Below, one piece after another: positions 18,764-26,498 of a stretch of 64,000 bases of DNA. The stretch covers positions 1-64,000 of the forward strand of contig CAILLK010000128.1 in the NCBI GenBank assembly GCA_903835005.1, in the 5' to 3' direction. This DNA is from an uncultured Bacteroidota bacterium. GTDB lineage: Bacteria > Bacteroidota > Bacteroidia > Chitinophagales > Chitinophagaceae. The position numbers and the translations under genes were made by a program. The notes beneath the pieces are model-generated. The model ran no database searches. It had not been told where the DNA came from and was given only the letters and a program-made list of their open reading frames with translations. Every line of letters starts with the position of its first letter. The stretch's first letter is position 1.

Positions 18764-18982
18764 ATGGAGAACACTATTAAACTAAACGGACCAAAACTAA
18801 CATTGCGCGAAATTGAAATTCTGGATTTCATTGCAAAAGGGTTCAGCTCCAAACAGATTGCCGACCGGCTTTCCATCAGCACCAATACGGTGGCCAATCA
18901 CCGCAGGAATATGCTGCGCAAACGGGGCGCAAAAAGCAGCGCCGAGCTGGTAAGCTATAATTCCTTTCAGTATGCCATCTGA
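18764..18982 (+). CDS. Stand-alone LuxR-type HTH regulator, 72 residues
   Basis: Nearly the whole protein is a GerE/LuxR helix-turn-helix: LTLREIEILDFIAKGFSSKQIADRLSIS is followed by NTVANHRRNML, the recognition helix, and ends KSSAELVSY. There is no receiver or ligand domain, so it must be governed by its own level or by a partner. A 292-base non-coding stretch lies upstream, and a perfect hairpin follows 9 bases after the stop. Its targets are unknown; the genes just downstream are candidates by position. Confidence 0.85.
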   Translation: MENTIKLNGPKLTLREIEILDFIAKGFSSKQIADRLSISTNTVANHRRNMLRKRGAKSSAELVSYNSFQYAI

Positions 18983-18991
18983 AGTTATTTT

Positions 18992-19037
18992 TTCTATCTT
19001 TAGCTGTTTTCTGAAAAAGAAACAGCTAAAGATAGAA
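18992..19037. repeat. Perfect 18-bp inverted repeat directly before a start codon
   Basis: Arms at 18992-19009 (TTCTATCTTTAGCTGTTT) and 19020-19037 are exact complements with a 10-nt loop. No T run follows on either strand, so it is not a standard terminator. It ends two bases before the ATG at 19040 and could hide the translation start. Confidence 0.8.
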
Positions 19038-19039
19038 TT

Positions 19040-19306
19040 ATGCAGGCCAATGTAAGTATCGTGTTTTTAAATGGGGTGGGGCAGGTTGAAGCTGAACTGA
19101 TCCGTAATGGTAACAGTATCGACATGCGGGCTACCGACAAAACCGGGACTCTGCAGTTTCCCGAGGTTCTGGATGAGGATATTATTTCTCTTAATGGTGC
19201 CTGTACCGGTAATGGCGAAATAATAATTGATATTCCTGTACTTCCCCCTTCACCTGTCAATATTCAGGCCGGTAATTTCTTTCTTAATTTCATCGTTGGT
19301 AAATAG
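19040..19306 (+). CDS. Small protein of unknown function, 88 residues
   Basis: No signal peptide or membrane segment. The sequence is beta-prone, with acidic stretches and alternating hydrophobic residues (VSIVFLNGVGQVEAELIRNG, GEIIIDIPVLPPSP), and may be one small beta-sandwich. The ATG lies two bases after a strong hairpin. Its stop is 7 bases before the proposed GTG start of the next gene, so the two probably form an operon. No family is recognised. Confidence 0.5.
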   Translation: MQANVSIVFLNGVGQVEAELIRNGNSIDMRATDKTGTLQFPEVLDEDIISLNGACTGNGEIIIDIPVLPPSPVNIQAGNFFLNFIVGK

Positions 19307-19313
19307 CACGCTC

Positions 19314-20561
19314 GTGATTTTGAAAAGATTCTTATTAGCCTCAGCAGCACTTCTGTCGGTACTTGGCAGCTGGGCCCAGATATCTGGTGATACAACAAGG
19401 AGGCCATTTCTTATTACAGCCGATTCCCTGGCATCTGGTAACTACAAGGATGTCTTTACCAGTTTTTTCCAGCTGGCTTTCAATGATATAGCCGGCCCTG
19501 GCAAGGGTATTGCATTCGCATCCAATCCCTATGCTATGATGTCCAAGTCAAACCCCGCCTTGCTGGTTGATACCAACTATGTTAAATACCGCCATCTGCG
19601 AGATCTCAATTTCAATATTGGTTTGTCTGTCGATTCTTTATGGCATCTTAATGGGTTTAGTGCAGGCCTTAAATATGCTATTGTCAATAAGCGGGATGTC
19701 AGTATCTCGCACAAATTTATTGGCGGGAATATCCGCAACACAAGCCAGCTCAAAAATTTCAACCGGCAGGTAGCCATATGGTTGTCCCGGAACATCGCCA
19801 GGGATGCCGCTTTTGCCGAACTGCTCAATACAAAAGTGAATCTATGGGAAAACAACGACACTTTTTCATTCAGCATGATGCCCGCCGATGTAAGAGATAC
19901 GGTTTTGGCCATCATCAATAATCCGGATAACGGGCTGGATACAATGGCTAAATTGATGAAGGATGACCCCAACCTTATTTTCAAAAAAACATCAGATGGT
20001 ATCTATAAAGAACTGGAAGGTAGATGGCAGAATAAACCGTTATGGATTGTAGCCGCCAACAGTTCATTTTCAGCCGAAGGCTCGGGAAACCTTAAAGCCA
20101 TCAGTCCGGACAATGTAATGGTATACTCCGAATTCCTTGCAGGGCTGAATAACCCTAAATGCAAAATAAAGTGGGATCTGGATGTGCTGGCTTCTTATAG
20201 TATGGTCTCAGACAGCACGCTGACCCGGCAAAATATTGAAGTGCATAAATTTGAGTTCAGGCCGGGTTTCAATTTTGTATTAAAATCAAGTGGCACAACT
20301 TCATCAGAAGCTTCAAAACCTTACCTCGAATTCAAGATCAGCGGCAGTTACTACCACATTTTTTCCGCCCTCGCCCCCGGTCAGAAAGCAGATGACAACA
20401 CCATCAACGGCGAGTTGCGGCTCCGTATATACCAGGATATCTGGGTGCCGGTCTCCATCACCTGGGATCCTGCAAGCGGCAAGGTATTTGGTTATCTCAG
20501 CATAAAAGCCAACTTCACAGCCCTCAACAATGCAATGAAAAAACTGGGATTGGGCAGCTAA
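19314..20561 (+). CDS. Exported protein of unknown function, GTG start
   Basis: 415 residues. No ATG is available near the N terminus. The GTG at 19314 gives a clean Sec signal (ILKRFLLASAALLSVLGSWAQ); a TTG at 19320 is the alternative. The mature part has amphipathic beta segments (FNIGLSVDSLWHLNGFSAGL, LEFKISGSYYHIFSAL, LRLRIYQDIWVPVSITW) and could be a periplasmic or outer-membrane protein, perhaps a small barrel. No family is recognised. It lies 7 bases behind the 88-residue gene. Confidence 0.6.
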   Translation: MILKRFLLASAALLSVLGSWAQISGDTTRRPFLITADSLASGNYKDVFTSFFQLAFNDIAGPGKGIAFASNPYAMMSKSNPALLVDTNYVKYRHLRDLNFNIGLSVDSLWHLNGFSAGLKYAIVNKRDVSISHKFIGGNIRNTSQLKNFNRQVAIWLSRNIARDAAFAELLNTKVNLWENNDTFSFSMMPADVRDTVLAIINNPDNGLDTMAKLMKDDPNLIFKKTSDGIYKELEGRWQNKPLWIVAANSSFSAEGSGNLKAISPDNVMVYSEFLAGLNNPKCKIKWDLDVLASYSMVSDSTLTRQNIEVHKFEFRPGFNFVLKSSGTTSSEASKPYLEFKISGSYYHIFSALAPGQKADDNTINGELRLRIYQDIWVPVSITWDPASGKVFGYLSIKANFTALNNAMKKLGLGS

Positions 20562-20842
20562 GGAACGCTGACAAAATAACTTCCACCTCTTGCTCGTTCT
20601 TTTCCAGCCTCTCTTCGTTATAAAAGTAAATAATGCATTATCCGCAGATGAGCTTCGCTCGCGCCCTTGCAGGCATGCCTCATAAAAAAGAAAAATAACT
20701 TCGCAATATTGCAGGAATTATTTTGAAAACTTCAACTACTTGTTTTTTGTCCCCTTATTCTGGTTGAAATCCTTTCGCCTCTGCCTCTTTGCTGCTCCTA
20801 TTTGAGACATAATCAAGCCATAATATAATCGTTTACGCGAAA

Positions 20843-20872
20843 AATAAAATAGTCATTTATGACTATTTTATT
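20843..20872. repeat. Palindromic hairpin, copy 1 (inverted copy at 21772)
   Basis: AAAATAGTCA, loop TTTA, TGACTATTTT (20846-20869), extended by three further base pairs to 13 bp. A-run and T-run flanks make it terminator-like in both directions. The 24-bp core is the exact reverse complement of the one at 21774-21797. Confidence 0.8.
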
Positions 20873-20906
20873 AGTGGCAAAATTTCCGGATCATTACGGC
20901 ACTAAC

Positions 20907-20938
20907 AACGGGAGGCCGAAAACGGATTCAGAGTAGGC
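20907..20938 (+). promoter_or_regulatory. Shared leader element, copy 1
   Basis: A 32-bp block whose core is GCCGAAAACGGATTC followed by AGAGTAGGC, ending 15 bases before the ATG at 20954. CCG-AAAA-CGG can form a small hairpin. The same block precedes the next two genes at nearly the same distance. Confidence 0.7.
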
Positions 20939-20953
20939 ATTAAATCACACAGA

Positions 20954-21745
20954 ATGAACTATTTATTATTGGATGTAAAGCCATTCGAAACACACCAGGT
21001 CTGGTTCTGGATACCCTTCATCTTTCTGTTATTACTTACTTTTTTGCTTCGTAACTCAATTTTGAAAGACGCCAGTGCGGCAAAGAACAGGCCATATAGT
21101 TACGCCCGCACCCAGCTTGTTTGGTGGACAATTATAGTACTCTCTTGCTTTATAGCTGTATATTTCAATACCGGCTACATACCCACTTTCTACGATTCCA
21201 CGCTTATCCTGCTGGGCATCAGCGCAGGTACTCTGGCTACAGCTAAGCTCACAGACAATTCCGACGCGGCCAATCCGAATATTACCCGCTCTCAGGATGA
21301 TGAAAGCAAGGGTTTTATGAGCGATATATTATCCGATGAAAACGGCATCAGCATTCACCGTTTCCAGGCAGTGGTATTCAATGTCATTATAGGCTTCTGG
21401 TTTGTACAGCAGTTTCTCTGCAATCTCAAAGGCTTTCATCAGTGCAATGTTGTTTGCTCCGACTGCCATTTCCCTGCCTGCCTCGACTGTGTGCTCGATG
21501 TAACCAAAAAAGGAATAGACAGCCTCATACCCGATATCAGCAACAATAACCTCATCCTCATTGGCCTCAGCGCCGGCACCTATGCCGCCCTCAAGACCAC
21601 TGAAAATAAAACTACCCCAACCAACACAAATAACACTGATCCGGTCACAGGGCCAGGCTCCGGAGGTGGAACCGGAGCAGGCAATTCTGTAGCAGCCATA
21701 CCAACACCGCCTGCTGCTACTGACCCAACTGTTCAGACTACTTAA
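20954..21745 (+). CDS. Membrane protein with internally duplicated GISAGT module
   Basis: 263 residues with about five membrane segments (17-33, 55-73, 82-98, 140-158, 195-212). Two halves repeat the same plan: an amphipathic R-x-Q start and a Trp/Phe-rich helix, then a short helix ending in a GISAGT-type motif: LILLGISAGTLATAKLTDN and LILIGLSAGTYAALKTTEN. Between them lies a Cys cluster (CNLKGFHQCNVVCSDCHFPACLDC) with eight closely spaced Cys or His, perhaps a metal site. The C-terminal 50 residues are low-complexity Thr/Asn/Gly/Pro. I know of similar bacterial membrane modules without a defined role. First gene of the leader-element trio. Confidence 0.65.
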   Translation: MNYLLLDVKPFETHQVWFWIPFIFLLLLTFLLRNSILKDASAAKNRPYSYARTQLVWWTIIVLSCFIAVYFNTGYIPTFYDSTLILLGISAGTLATAKLTDNSDAANPNITRSQDDESKGFMSDILSDENGISIHRFQAVVFNVIIGFWFVQQFLCNLKGFHQCNVVCSDCHFPACLDCVLDVTKKGIDSLIPDISNNNLILIGLSAGTYAALKTTENKTTPTNTNNTDPVTGPGSGGGTGAGNSVAAIPTPPAATDPTVQTT

Positions 21746-21771
21746 ATCTCAATACAAATTAATTCTGGCAT

Positions 21772-21799
21772 AAAAAATAGTCATAAATGACTATTTTTT
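21772..21799. repeat. Palindromic hairpin, copy 2
   Basis: AAAAAATAGTCAT and its complement over a 2-nt centre, 26 bases after the stop of the membrane-protein gene and with a T run, so it can act as that gene's terminator. Its 24-bp core is the exact reverse complement of copy 1 at 20846-20869. Confidence 0.8.
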
Positions 21800-21834
21800 G
21801 AGTGAGGTATAAGGTAGAATTTTACATCATAAAT

Positions 21835-21866
21835 AACGGGAAGCTGAAAACGGATTTAGAGTAGGC
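21835..21866 (+). promoter_or_regulatory. Shared leader element, copy 2
   Basis: GCTGAAAACGGATTT followed by AGAGTAGGC, ending 15 bases before the ATG at 21882. The C-to-T change in the small stem keeps pairing as U-G. Only a few of 32 positions differ from copy 1. Confidence 0.7.
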
Positions 21867-21881
21867 GGAAACAAACAAATT

Positions 21882-22346
21882 ATGGCCACACAAAATGATT
21901 TAGTAATGGATATTGTAACCGATCTTAAGGCAAATCCAGCAATTTTGAATTATGCAAGAAATATAGCAACAGCTATTGTAGATGGTCCGGCTAATCATTG
22001 CGCTGCTACATTAAGTGCCCTATTAGTTTTTGCAGGAATTTATCCGGTAGGTGGTGGAACAGGTCAGGGTGATTTAGAGCCATGGGTACCTTCATTGGCA
22101 TATGATTTGGAAAACAGGAGAGGGTGGTCACACATAAATATAGGTGATCAAATAAATACAGGAGATGTAGGAGTAGTATTAGTTAGTGCTAGTATACACC
22201 ATATTTATTTGGTTATTGATGCAACAGACCAGCCAAATCCAATGATTGCTGATAATGACCAAAGTTCATTTCACACAAGATTAGTTGTAGGTGACCCATC
22301 TCAAAGCTATTCACCAACTAGTTATTTTCTAAGAGCAGTAAATTGA
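21882..22346 (+). CDS. Papain-like (CHAP/NlpC-type) hydrolase candidate
   Basis: 154 residues with no signal peptide. The order of possible catalytic residues fits a papain-like cell-wall amidase: Cys40 in GPANHCAATLSALL at the start of a helix, His106/His107 at the start of a strand (GDVGVVLVSASIHHIYLVID) and an acidic/Asn cluster at 124-126 (IADNDQ). CHAP and NlpC/P60 enzymes cut peptidoglycan peptides; deamidases use the same fold. The lack of an export signal would suit an effector delivered by another route, or an intracellular target. The DNA is visibly AT-richer than the flanking core genes. Second gene of the leader-element trio. Confidence 0.55.
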   Translation: MATQNDLVMDIVTDLKANPAILNYARNIATAIVDGPANHCAATLSALLVFAGIYPVGGGTGQGDLEPWVPSLAYDLENRRGWSHINIGDQINTGDVGVVLVSASIHHIYLVIDATDQPNPMIADNDQSSFHTRLVVGDPSQSYSPTSYFLRAVN

Positions 22347-22378
22347 CAATAAGACATAATGAATATATTTAAAGAAAA

Positions 22379-22410
22379 AACGGATTGCCGAAAACGGATT
22401 TAGAGTAGGC
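22379..22410 (+). promoter_or_regulatory. Shared leader element, copy 3
   Basis: GCCGAAAACGGATTT followed by AGAGTAGGC, ending 16 bases before the ATG at 22427. No associated palindrome here: only 32 bases separate the element from the stop of the preceding gene. Confidence 0.7.
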
Positions 22411-22426
22411 TAATATTATATAAATT

Positions 22427-23380
22427 ATGAAAAAAATAATTTTCTTTTATTTGCTTTTAAATGTTTGCACTAGTAATGCGCAAGATACTATAGCAGTTAT
22501 CATTAGGCCAGCATTAGATAAGTCGAAATTATCTAAAATTGATCCAGCTACTTTGGAGCAAATTCCACAGATTCCTACTAATGCTCCCATGGAAAATATG
22601 AAGGTAAACAACCCAATAGTAAATAAAAACAGTGAATATATTATTAGATTTCGTGATTTAAAGACCAAAGGATTATTACAGATTGGTCAATTAGATGCGG
22701 CAATGACTGTTGAGGTAATTGTTAATAGTAAAACTTATACAAGAAATATCTCACAAGGTGAATTGAAAATGACTGATTTGAATATAAACTTTTCACAGCT
22801 TTTCAATGGAGATATAATTCCAGATAATAGTAACATCAGAATTGTTGTTACTACAACAAATAAAAATTATGAAATATTAAATACAGAATTAGATACTAAA
22901 TATTATAATAAAATACAACATTATCAATCTTTAGGCCAGGATTTGGGTGGTTTTTGGATTCCGACTTTGCTCTATTCAACTAATTTTAAATCAACTAGTA
23001 CGGGAGTACCTTTCGCAACTTTACCTATTGGTATTGCATATGGATGGAAATTTTATGGGAAAGGAGTAGGATATATTGGTGTATCCGCTATGGCTAATTG
23101 GTTAATCTATTCTCAGCCATCAAGTTCAAGTTCCACCAGTACAAATAGTTCATTCAATTTACAAGGATTAACCGGAGGCATTTTGATAGATTTTAGTGAT
23201 ATCATATCTATAGGTTATGCATATGGTAAGAATCTTGAATCTGGTGGAACAGATCCAGGTAGTATGTTTGTTCTTGGCATTGGTTCTAAAACTTTAAGTT
23301 TCTTTAAGAAGGATAAATCATCGCAACAAACTACTCCGGCATCGCCACAAACTCTTGATGTTCAATCAATGCTAGAATAA
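22427..23380 (+). CDS. Exported protein of unknown function, AT-rich gene
   Basis: 317 residues with a Sec signal (IIFFYLLLNVCTSNAQ). Residues 60-150 are beta-rich (EYIIRFRDLKTKGLLQIG, NIRIVVTTTNKNYEIL). The second half reads like membrane-spanning beta strands separated by Ser/Thr loops (IGIAYGWKFYGKGVGYIGVS, IISIGYAYGKNLESGGTD), so it may be a small outer-membrane barrel with a periplasmic N-terminal domain. It is third in the leader-element trio and strongly AT-rich. No family is recognised. Confidence 0.6.
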   Translation: MKKIIFFYLLLNVCTSNAQDTIAVIIRPALDKSKLSKIDPATLEQIPQIPTNAPMENMKVNNPIVNKNSEYIIRFRDLKTKGLLQIGQLDAAMTVEVIVNSKTYTRNISQGELKMTDLNINFSQLFNGDIIPDNSNIRIVVTTTNKNYEILNTELDTKYYNKIQHYQSLGQDLGGFWIPTLLYSTNFKSTSTGVPFATLPIGIAYGWKFYGKGVGYIGVSAMANWLIYSQPSSSSSTSTNSSFNLQGLTGGILIDFSDIISIGYAYGKNLESGGTDPGSMFVLGIGSKTLSFFKKDKSSQQTTPASPQTLDVQSMLE

Positions 23381-23471
23381 GAAATGAATAAAATAATAAT
23401 TAACATTATAGTATATAGTATATCTTATTTTATAAATAAAATTTATCCATATAAAATTTAAAAAATAAACA

Positions 23472-24380
23472 ATGAAAAATTTACAAAAAAAATGCATATT
23501 TATTATCTTATTTATAACTGCATGCATAAATAATGTTAAATCTCAGAATTATTTTTATACAGAAAATCAGTATGACGTTGCAAATAATGAAAAAGGTAGT
23601 ATTACAAATGTCCAATTCGAGGAGGCATTTAATACTGTACTGAAATTTGGAATCCCATTTAAGTATTCTCAAGGAGGATGTGAAAGTCGAGCATATGCAA
23701 TGTATTTATTGTTAGATAGCATGCATATACCAAACTTTAGGATTTGGATTTTTGCACCAAGTAAATATTTGCAAAACAACTATGATTTGTTACATGTAAA
23801 GGATAGAAATGATCCAACTAAAACAATTAATTGGGGTTACCATACAGCGCCAGCAGTGGTAATTAAAGAAAAGGATAAATTGGATACATTTATTTTAGAT
23901 CCGTCGTTAAGCAAGAAACCATTAATCTATAAAGACTGGTTATTATTAATGGATGGATATAATATTGCATATTATACTTTCATATCTTCAGATTTTTTCA
24001 TGTTTTATACAACACCAATTAGTGATAATAAAAATAAGATTGATTTCTTTAAATATGAAGGTATTGCGAAAGGTTTGAATTATGGTGACATGAAATTGGA
24101 GAAGAATTTGGCTCTAGATTATGTTGGAAGGTATTTATATGGAAAATACATCAAAAATGATGAAAGTAAAAAAATAGATTACATTAAGCCTATAATTTCA
24201 AGTATAGCAAATCTTGAGAATTTTATTCTTGGTAATAAGTTGCCAGATGAAATAGATATTTCACTTAGGCAACTTTATAATGAATTTCCCGATTTTGTTA
24301 AGGATAGTAAAAATGTTTATAATAGAGAGTTTTATAAATGGTATAGGAAAATAAATGCATATCAAAAGAAAGGCAATTAG
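23472..24380 (+). CDS. Secreted protein-glutaminase-like deamidase
   Basis: 302 residues with a Sec signal (about 1-24). The core matches the protein-glutaminase fold known from Chryseobacterium, with a transglutaminase-like Cys-His-Asp triad: Cys70 in GGCESRAYAMYLLLD, His124 in NWGYHTAPAVVI and Asp143 in FILDPSLSKKPL. Those enzymes deamidate glutamine side chains in proteins and release ammonia. The order, spacing and flanking residues (GCxxRA, W/GYHxAP, DPSL) all agree. The C-terminal 130 residues are Lys/Tyr-rich and unassigned. The gene is very AT-rich, lies 91 bases after the previous gene and lacks the shared leader element. Secretion suggests an extracellular protein target. Confidence 0.75.
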   Translation: MKNLQKKCIFIILFITACINNVKSQNYFYTENQYDVANNEKGSITNVQFEEAFNTVLKFGIPFKYSQGGCESRAYAMYLLLDSMHIPNFRIWIFAPSKYLQNNYDLLHVKDRNDPTKTINWGYHTAPAVVIKEKDKLDTFILDPSLSKKPLIYKDWLLLMDGYNIAYYTFISSDFFMFYTTPISDNKNKIDFFKYEGIAKGLNYGDMKLEKNLALDYVGRYLYGKYIKNDESKKIDYIKPIISSIANLENFILGNKLPDEIDISLRQLYNEFPDFVKDSKNVYNREFYKWYRKINAYQKKGN

Positions 24381-25429
24381 TGATGGGAGATTTTAGCAAA
24401 GCCTTTTGTTTACCTGACTAAGGTCTAATCAATCTGGTCAGTTCGTAGATGATAATTAGATATATGAATAATGGCGCGCAGTTTGTAGCAAAGCATTGTT
24501 CGTAGCTGACTCATGCATGCACATTCTCGTCAGTTTATAATATACGCATATGTACTATTGCCTAATAAAAATCATAACAAAAACCTGATATTTGGATGCT
24601 TCTAAAAAACTGATGAATCAAATAACATATACCACACTAATCCACAACTAATTATCCCCGAAAAAAATGACATGATGTACAATATACGGTACATGATAGT
24701 ACACTTTTCGTACTGTCATAAAAACTTCTTTTTGCCAATCCAATAACCCTTCCCACCTTTGCCTGCCCGCCGAAGCTTTTCAGTGTAGGAGGCTTCCCGC
24801 CGAAATTGTTTTGATTAGTAGCTGGAGCTTTATAGTAGCATATTGCGAAGGCGAGGATCAAAATGTATTAAAAGGCAACGCTGGTATTATTATTATTCGC
24901 GCAATAAAACAATTAAGGCTTAAAATTTTCGCTTGAAAAAATTAAACTATTGAAAATCAATAAATTGCGCCGCTACAATCTGCAAAAGTGGGAAATTTCA
25001 GGCAATAGTGGGAAGCAAGTGGGCAATTTAGTGCAGCAAGTGGGAAGTTTTCTAAATGCATGCAGTAAGCCTGAATAATACATCATCTGCCTACAAATGA
25101 ATCAATATCGTTGGTTATTTTTTCCGAAAAGCTGGTTTATAAAGTATAACATGCTGTAAATATGTTGGTTAAAATTTCAAAAATTGCAAAAACAGGCAAT
25201 TTTTGAAGAAAATTGAAGCATTTCTGAAGCGTTTTTGAAGAAAATTGAAGTGTTTTTGAAGCGTTTTGAACTAAAATTGAAGTATTCCGTAATTGATCTT
25301 AAAATAATCACATCATTAAATTTGGTGAATTTAGTTACACCCGCAATTTATCGCTATGAAGAATAGATGCTTTTCCGAATCTAAAAGGAAAAACCTTCCC
25401 AATCCCAAATTCCCAATTCCACAAAAAAA
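24381..25429. other. Gene-free kilobase ending the accessory segment
   Basis: No credible reading frame on either strand. The motif GTGGGAA recurs four times between 24988 and 25055, and a 32-bp tandem repeat lies at 25200-25288. The composition changes from AT-rich to core-like after 25380. It could be the decayed end of an insertion. Confidence 0.55.
25200..25288. repeat. 32-bp tandem repeat, about 2.5 copies
   Basis: Units start at 25200, 25232 and 25264; the theme is GAAGAAAATTGAAG then TGAAGCG. Units 1 and 2 differ at three positions; the third is partial and diverged. No spacer structure of a CRISPR type. Confidence 0.75.
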
Positions 25430-26479
25430 CTATTCCAAAGACTTCGCCCTCCACCCCAGATCCGAGAATTTCTTCCGCCTCAGCAGGAAGTAGTCCCACA
25501 CAATACTCCGACGGTATATACCTTCCTCATTGCGTTTCGTGATAAGTAGCTTGTTCTCACGCCGGCGCTGCAGCCATTTGCCCAGGTCGCGGTAAAAATG
25601 GAAATGAGCTTTAAGTATAGTGCCGGTCTGTTTGTATTCCCCGGTCAGCAGCAGCCTCAGGCCAGCCACCCCATCCAGTATCAGCCTTAGCGGAAACAAC
25701 CACAGCAGCTTGCTGGTCTTTTCATTCTTTATCAGCAGTATCAGGTTATTCCTGAAGTTGTAATACAGCTTGGCAGGGCTGCCGTAGCTGATCACACTGC
25801 CACCCACATGATACACCAGCGATTTGCCAATGTAGCCTATTTTATAACCCGCATTCTTGAGCCTCCAGCACACATCTACCTCCTCCATATGCGCATACAG
25901 GTCCTTATCAAGTCCGCCCACTTTTTCATACAGGTCGGCTCGTACCATAAAGCACCCGCCCGAGGCCCAGAACACCTCAATATTATCATCATACTGCCCC
26001 TTGTCTTTCTCAATATCAAAGAACACGCGCCCGCGGCAAAACAGGTACCCGAAGTTATCCATAAATCCGCCCCCGGCTCCGGCATACTCAAAACATTGCT
26101 TGTCTTTCCAGTAGCGTATTTTGGGCTGGCAGGCCGCCAGCATTTCATCGCGCTCCATAGCGGCATGCAACGGCGGAAACCACCCCTCCGTTACCTCAAA
26201 ATCGGCGCTGAGCAGCACAAAGTACCTGGCCTTTATCTGTTTCAGTCCTTCGTAATAGCCGTTGGCAAACCCGAAGTTAACAGCAATCTGCAGCGTATGT
26301 ATGGTCGGGAAGTTGGTCTGCACATAGCTAAGCGTATCGTCGGTCGATGCATTATCTACCACAATCACCTCATAGCCGGTATGGGCTTCTTCAACAATTT
26401 TGGGCAAAAAAAGTTCATGCCACTTAGTTCCGTTGTAGCTGAGTATTACAACGGCTGTATCCTTATGGCATACGATCAT
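25430..26479 (-). CDS. Glycosyltransferase family 2, rhamnosyltransferase-like
   Basis: 349 residues. A GT-A fold is shown by VVILSYNGTKW at the N terminus, VIVVDNASTDDTL (nucleotide-sugar site), VNFGFANGYYEGL, LLSADFEVTEGW in place of the usual DxD, and the acceptor-side block DLYAHMEEVDVCWRLKNAGYKIGYIG with the conserved ED/EE-W pair. This pattern is typical of cytoplasmic or membrane-associated GT2 enzymes that build surface polysaccharide. It lies 19 bases downstream of the small membrane gene on the same strand, probably one transcript. Confidence 0.88.
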   Translation of the reverse strand: MIVCHKDTAVVILSYNGTKWHELFLPKIVEEAHTGYEVIVVDNASTDDTLSYVQTNFPTIHTLQIAVNFGFANGYYEGLKQIKARYFVLLSADFEVTEGWFPPLHAAMERDEMLAACQPKIRYWKDKQCFEYAGAGGGFMDNFGYLFCRGRVFFDIEKDKGQYDDNIEVFWASGGCFMVRADLYEKVGGLDKDLYAHMEEVDVCWRLKNAGYKIGYIGKSLVYHVGGSVISYGSPAKLYYNFRNNLILLIKNEKTSKLLWLFPLRLILDGVAGLRLLLTGEYKQTGTILKAHFHFYRDLGKWLQRRRENKLLITKRNEEGIYRRSIVWDYFLLRRKKFSDLGWRAKSLE

Positions 26480-26498
26480 AGCGGGGCGGTGCTATTGA

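Larger units (their letters stand above)
20562..20953. other. Intergenic stretch entering the accessory segment
   Basis: No convincing gene. It contains the palindrome at 20843-20872 and the first copy of the shared leader element at 20907-20938; both are listed separately. The first 270 bases show nothing recognisable. Confidence 0.6.

Noticed and set aside
20907-22410. Leader elements considered as integron attC sites
   Set aside because: They lie just before start codons, not after stops, lack the paired core sites RYYYAAC and GTTRRRY in the right layout, and no integrase gene is in the window.
24652-24861. Minus-strand 69-codon frame in the gene-free kilobase
   Set aside because: Chance-like composition, no signal or domain, and no promoter element. 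The surrounding DNA looks non-coding in all frames.
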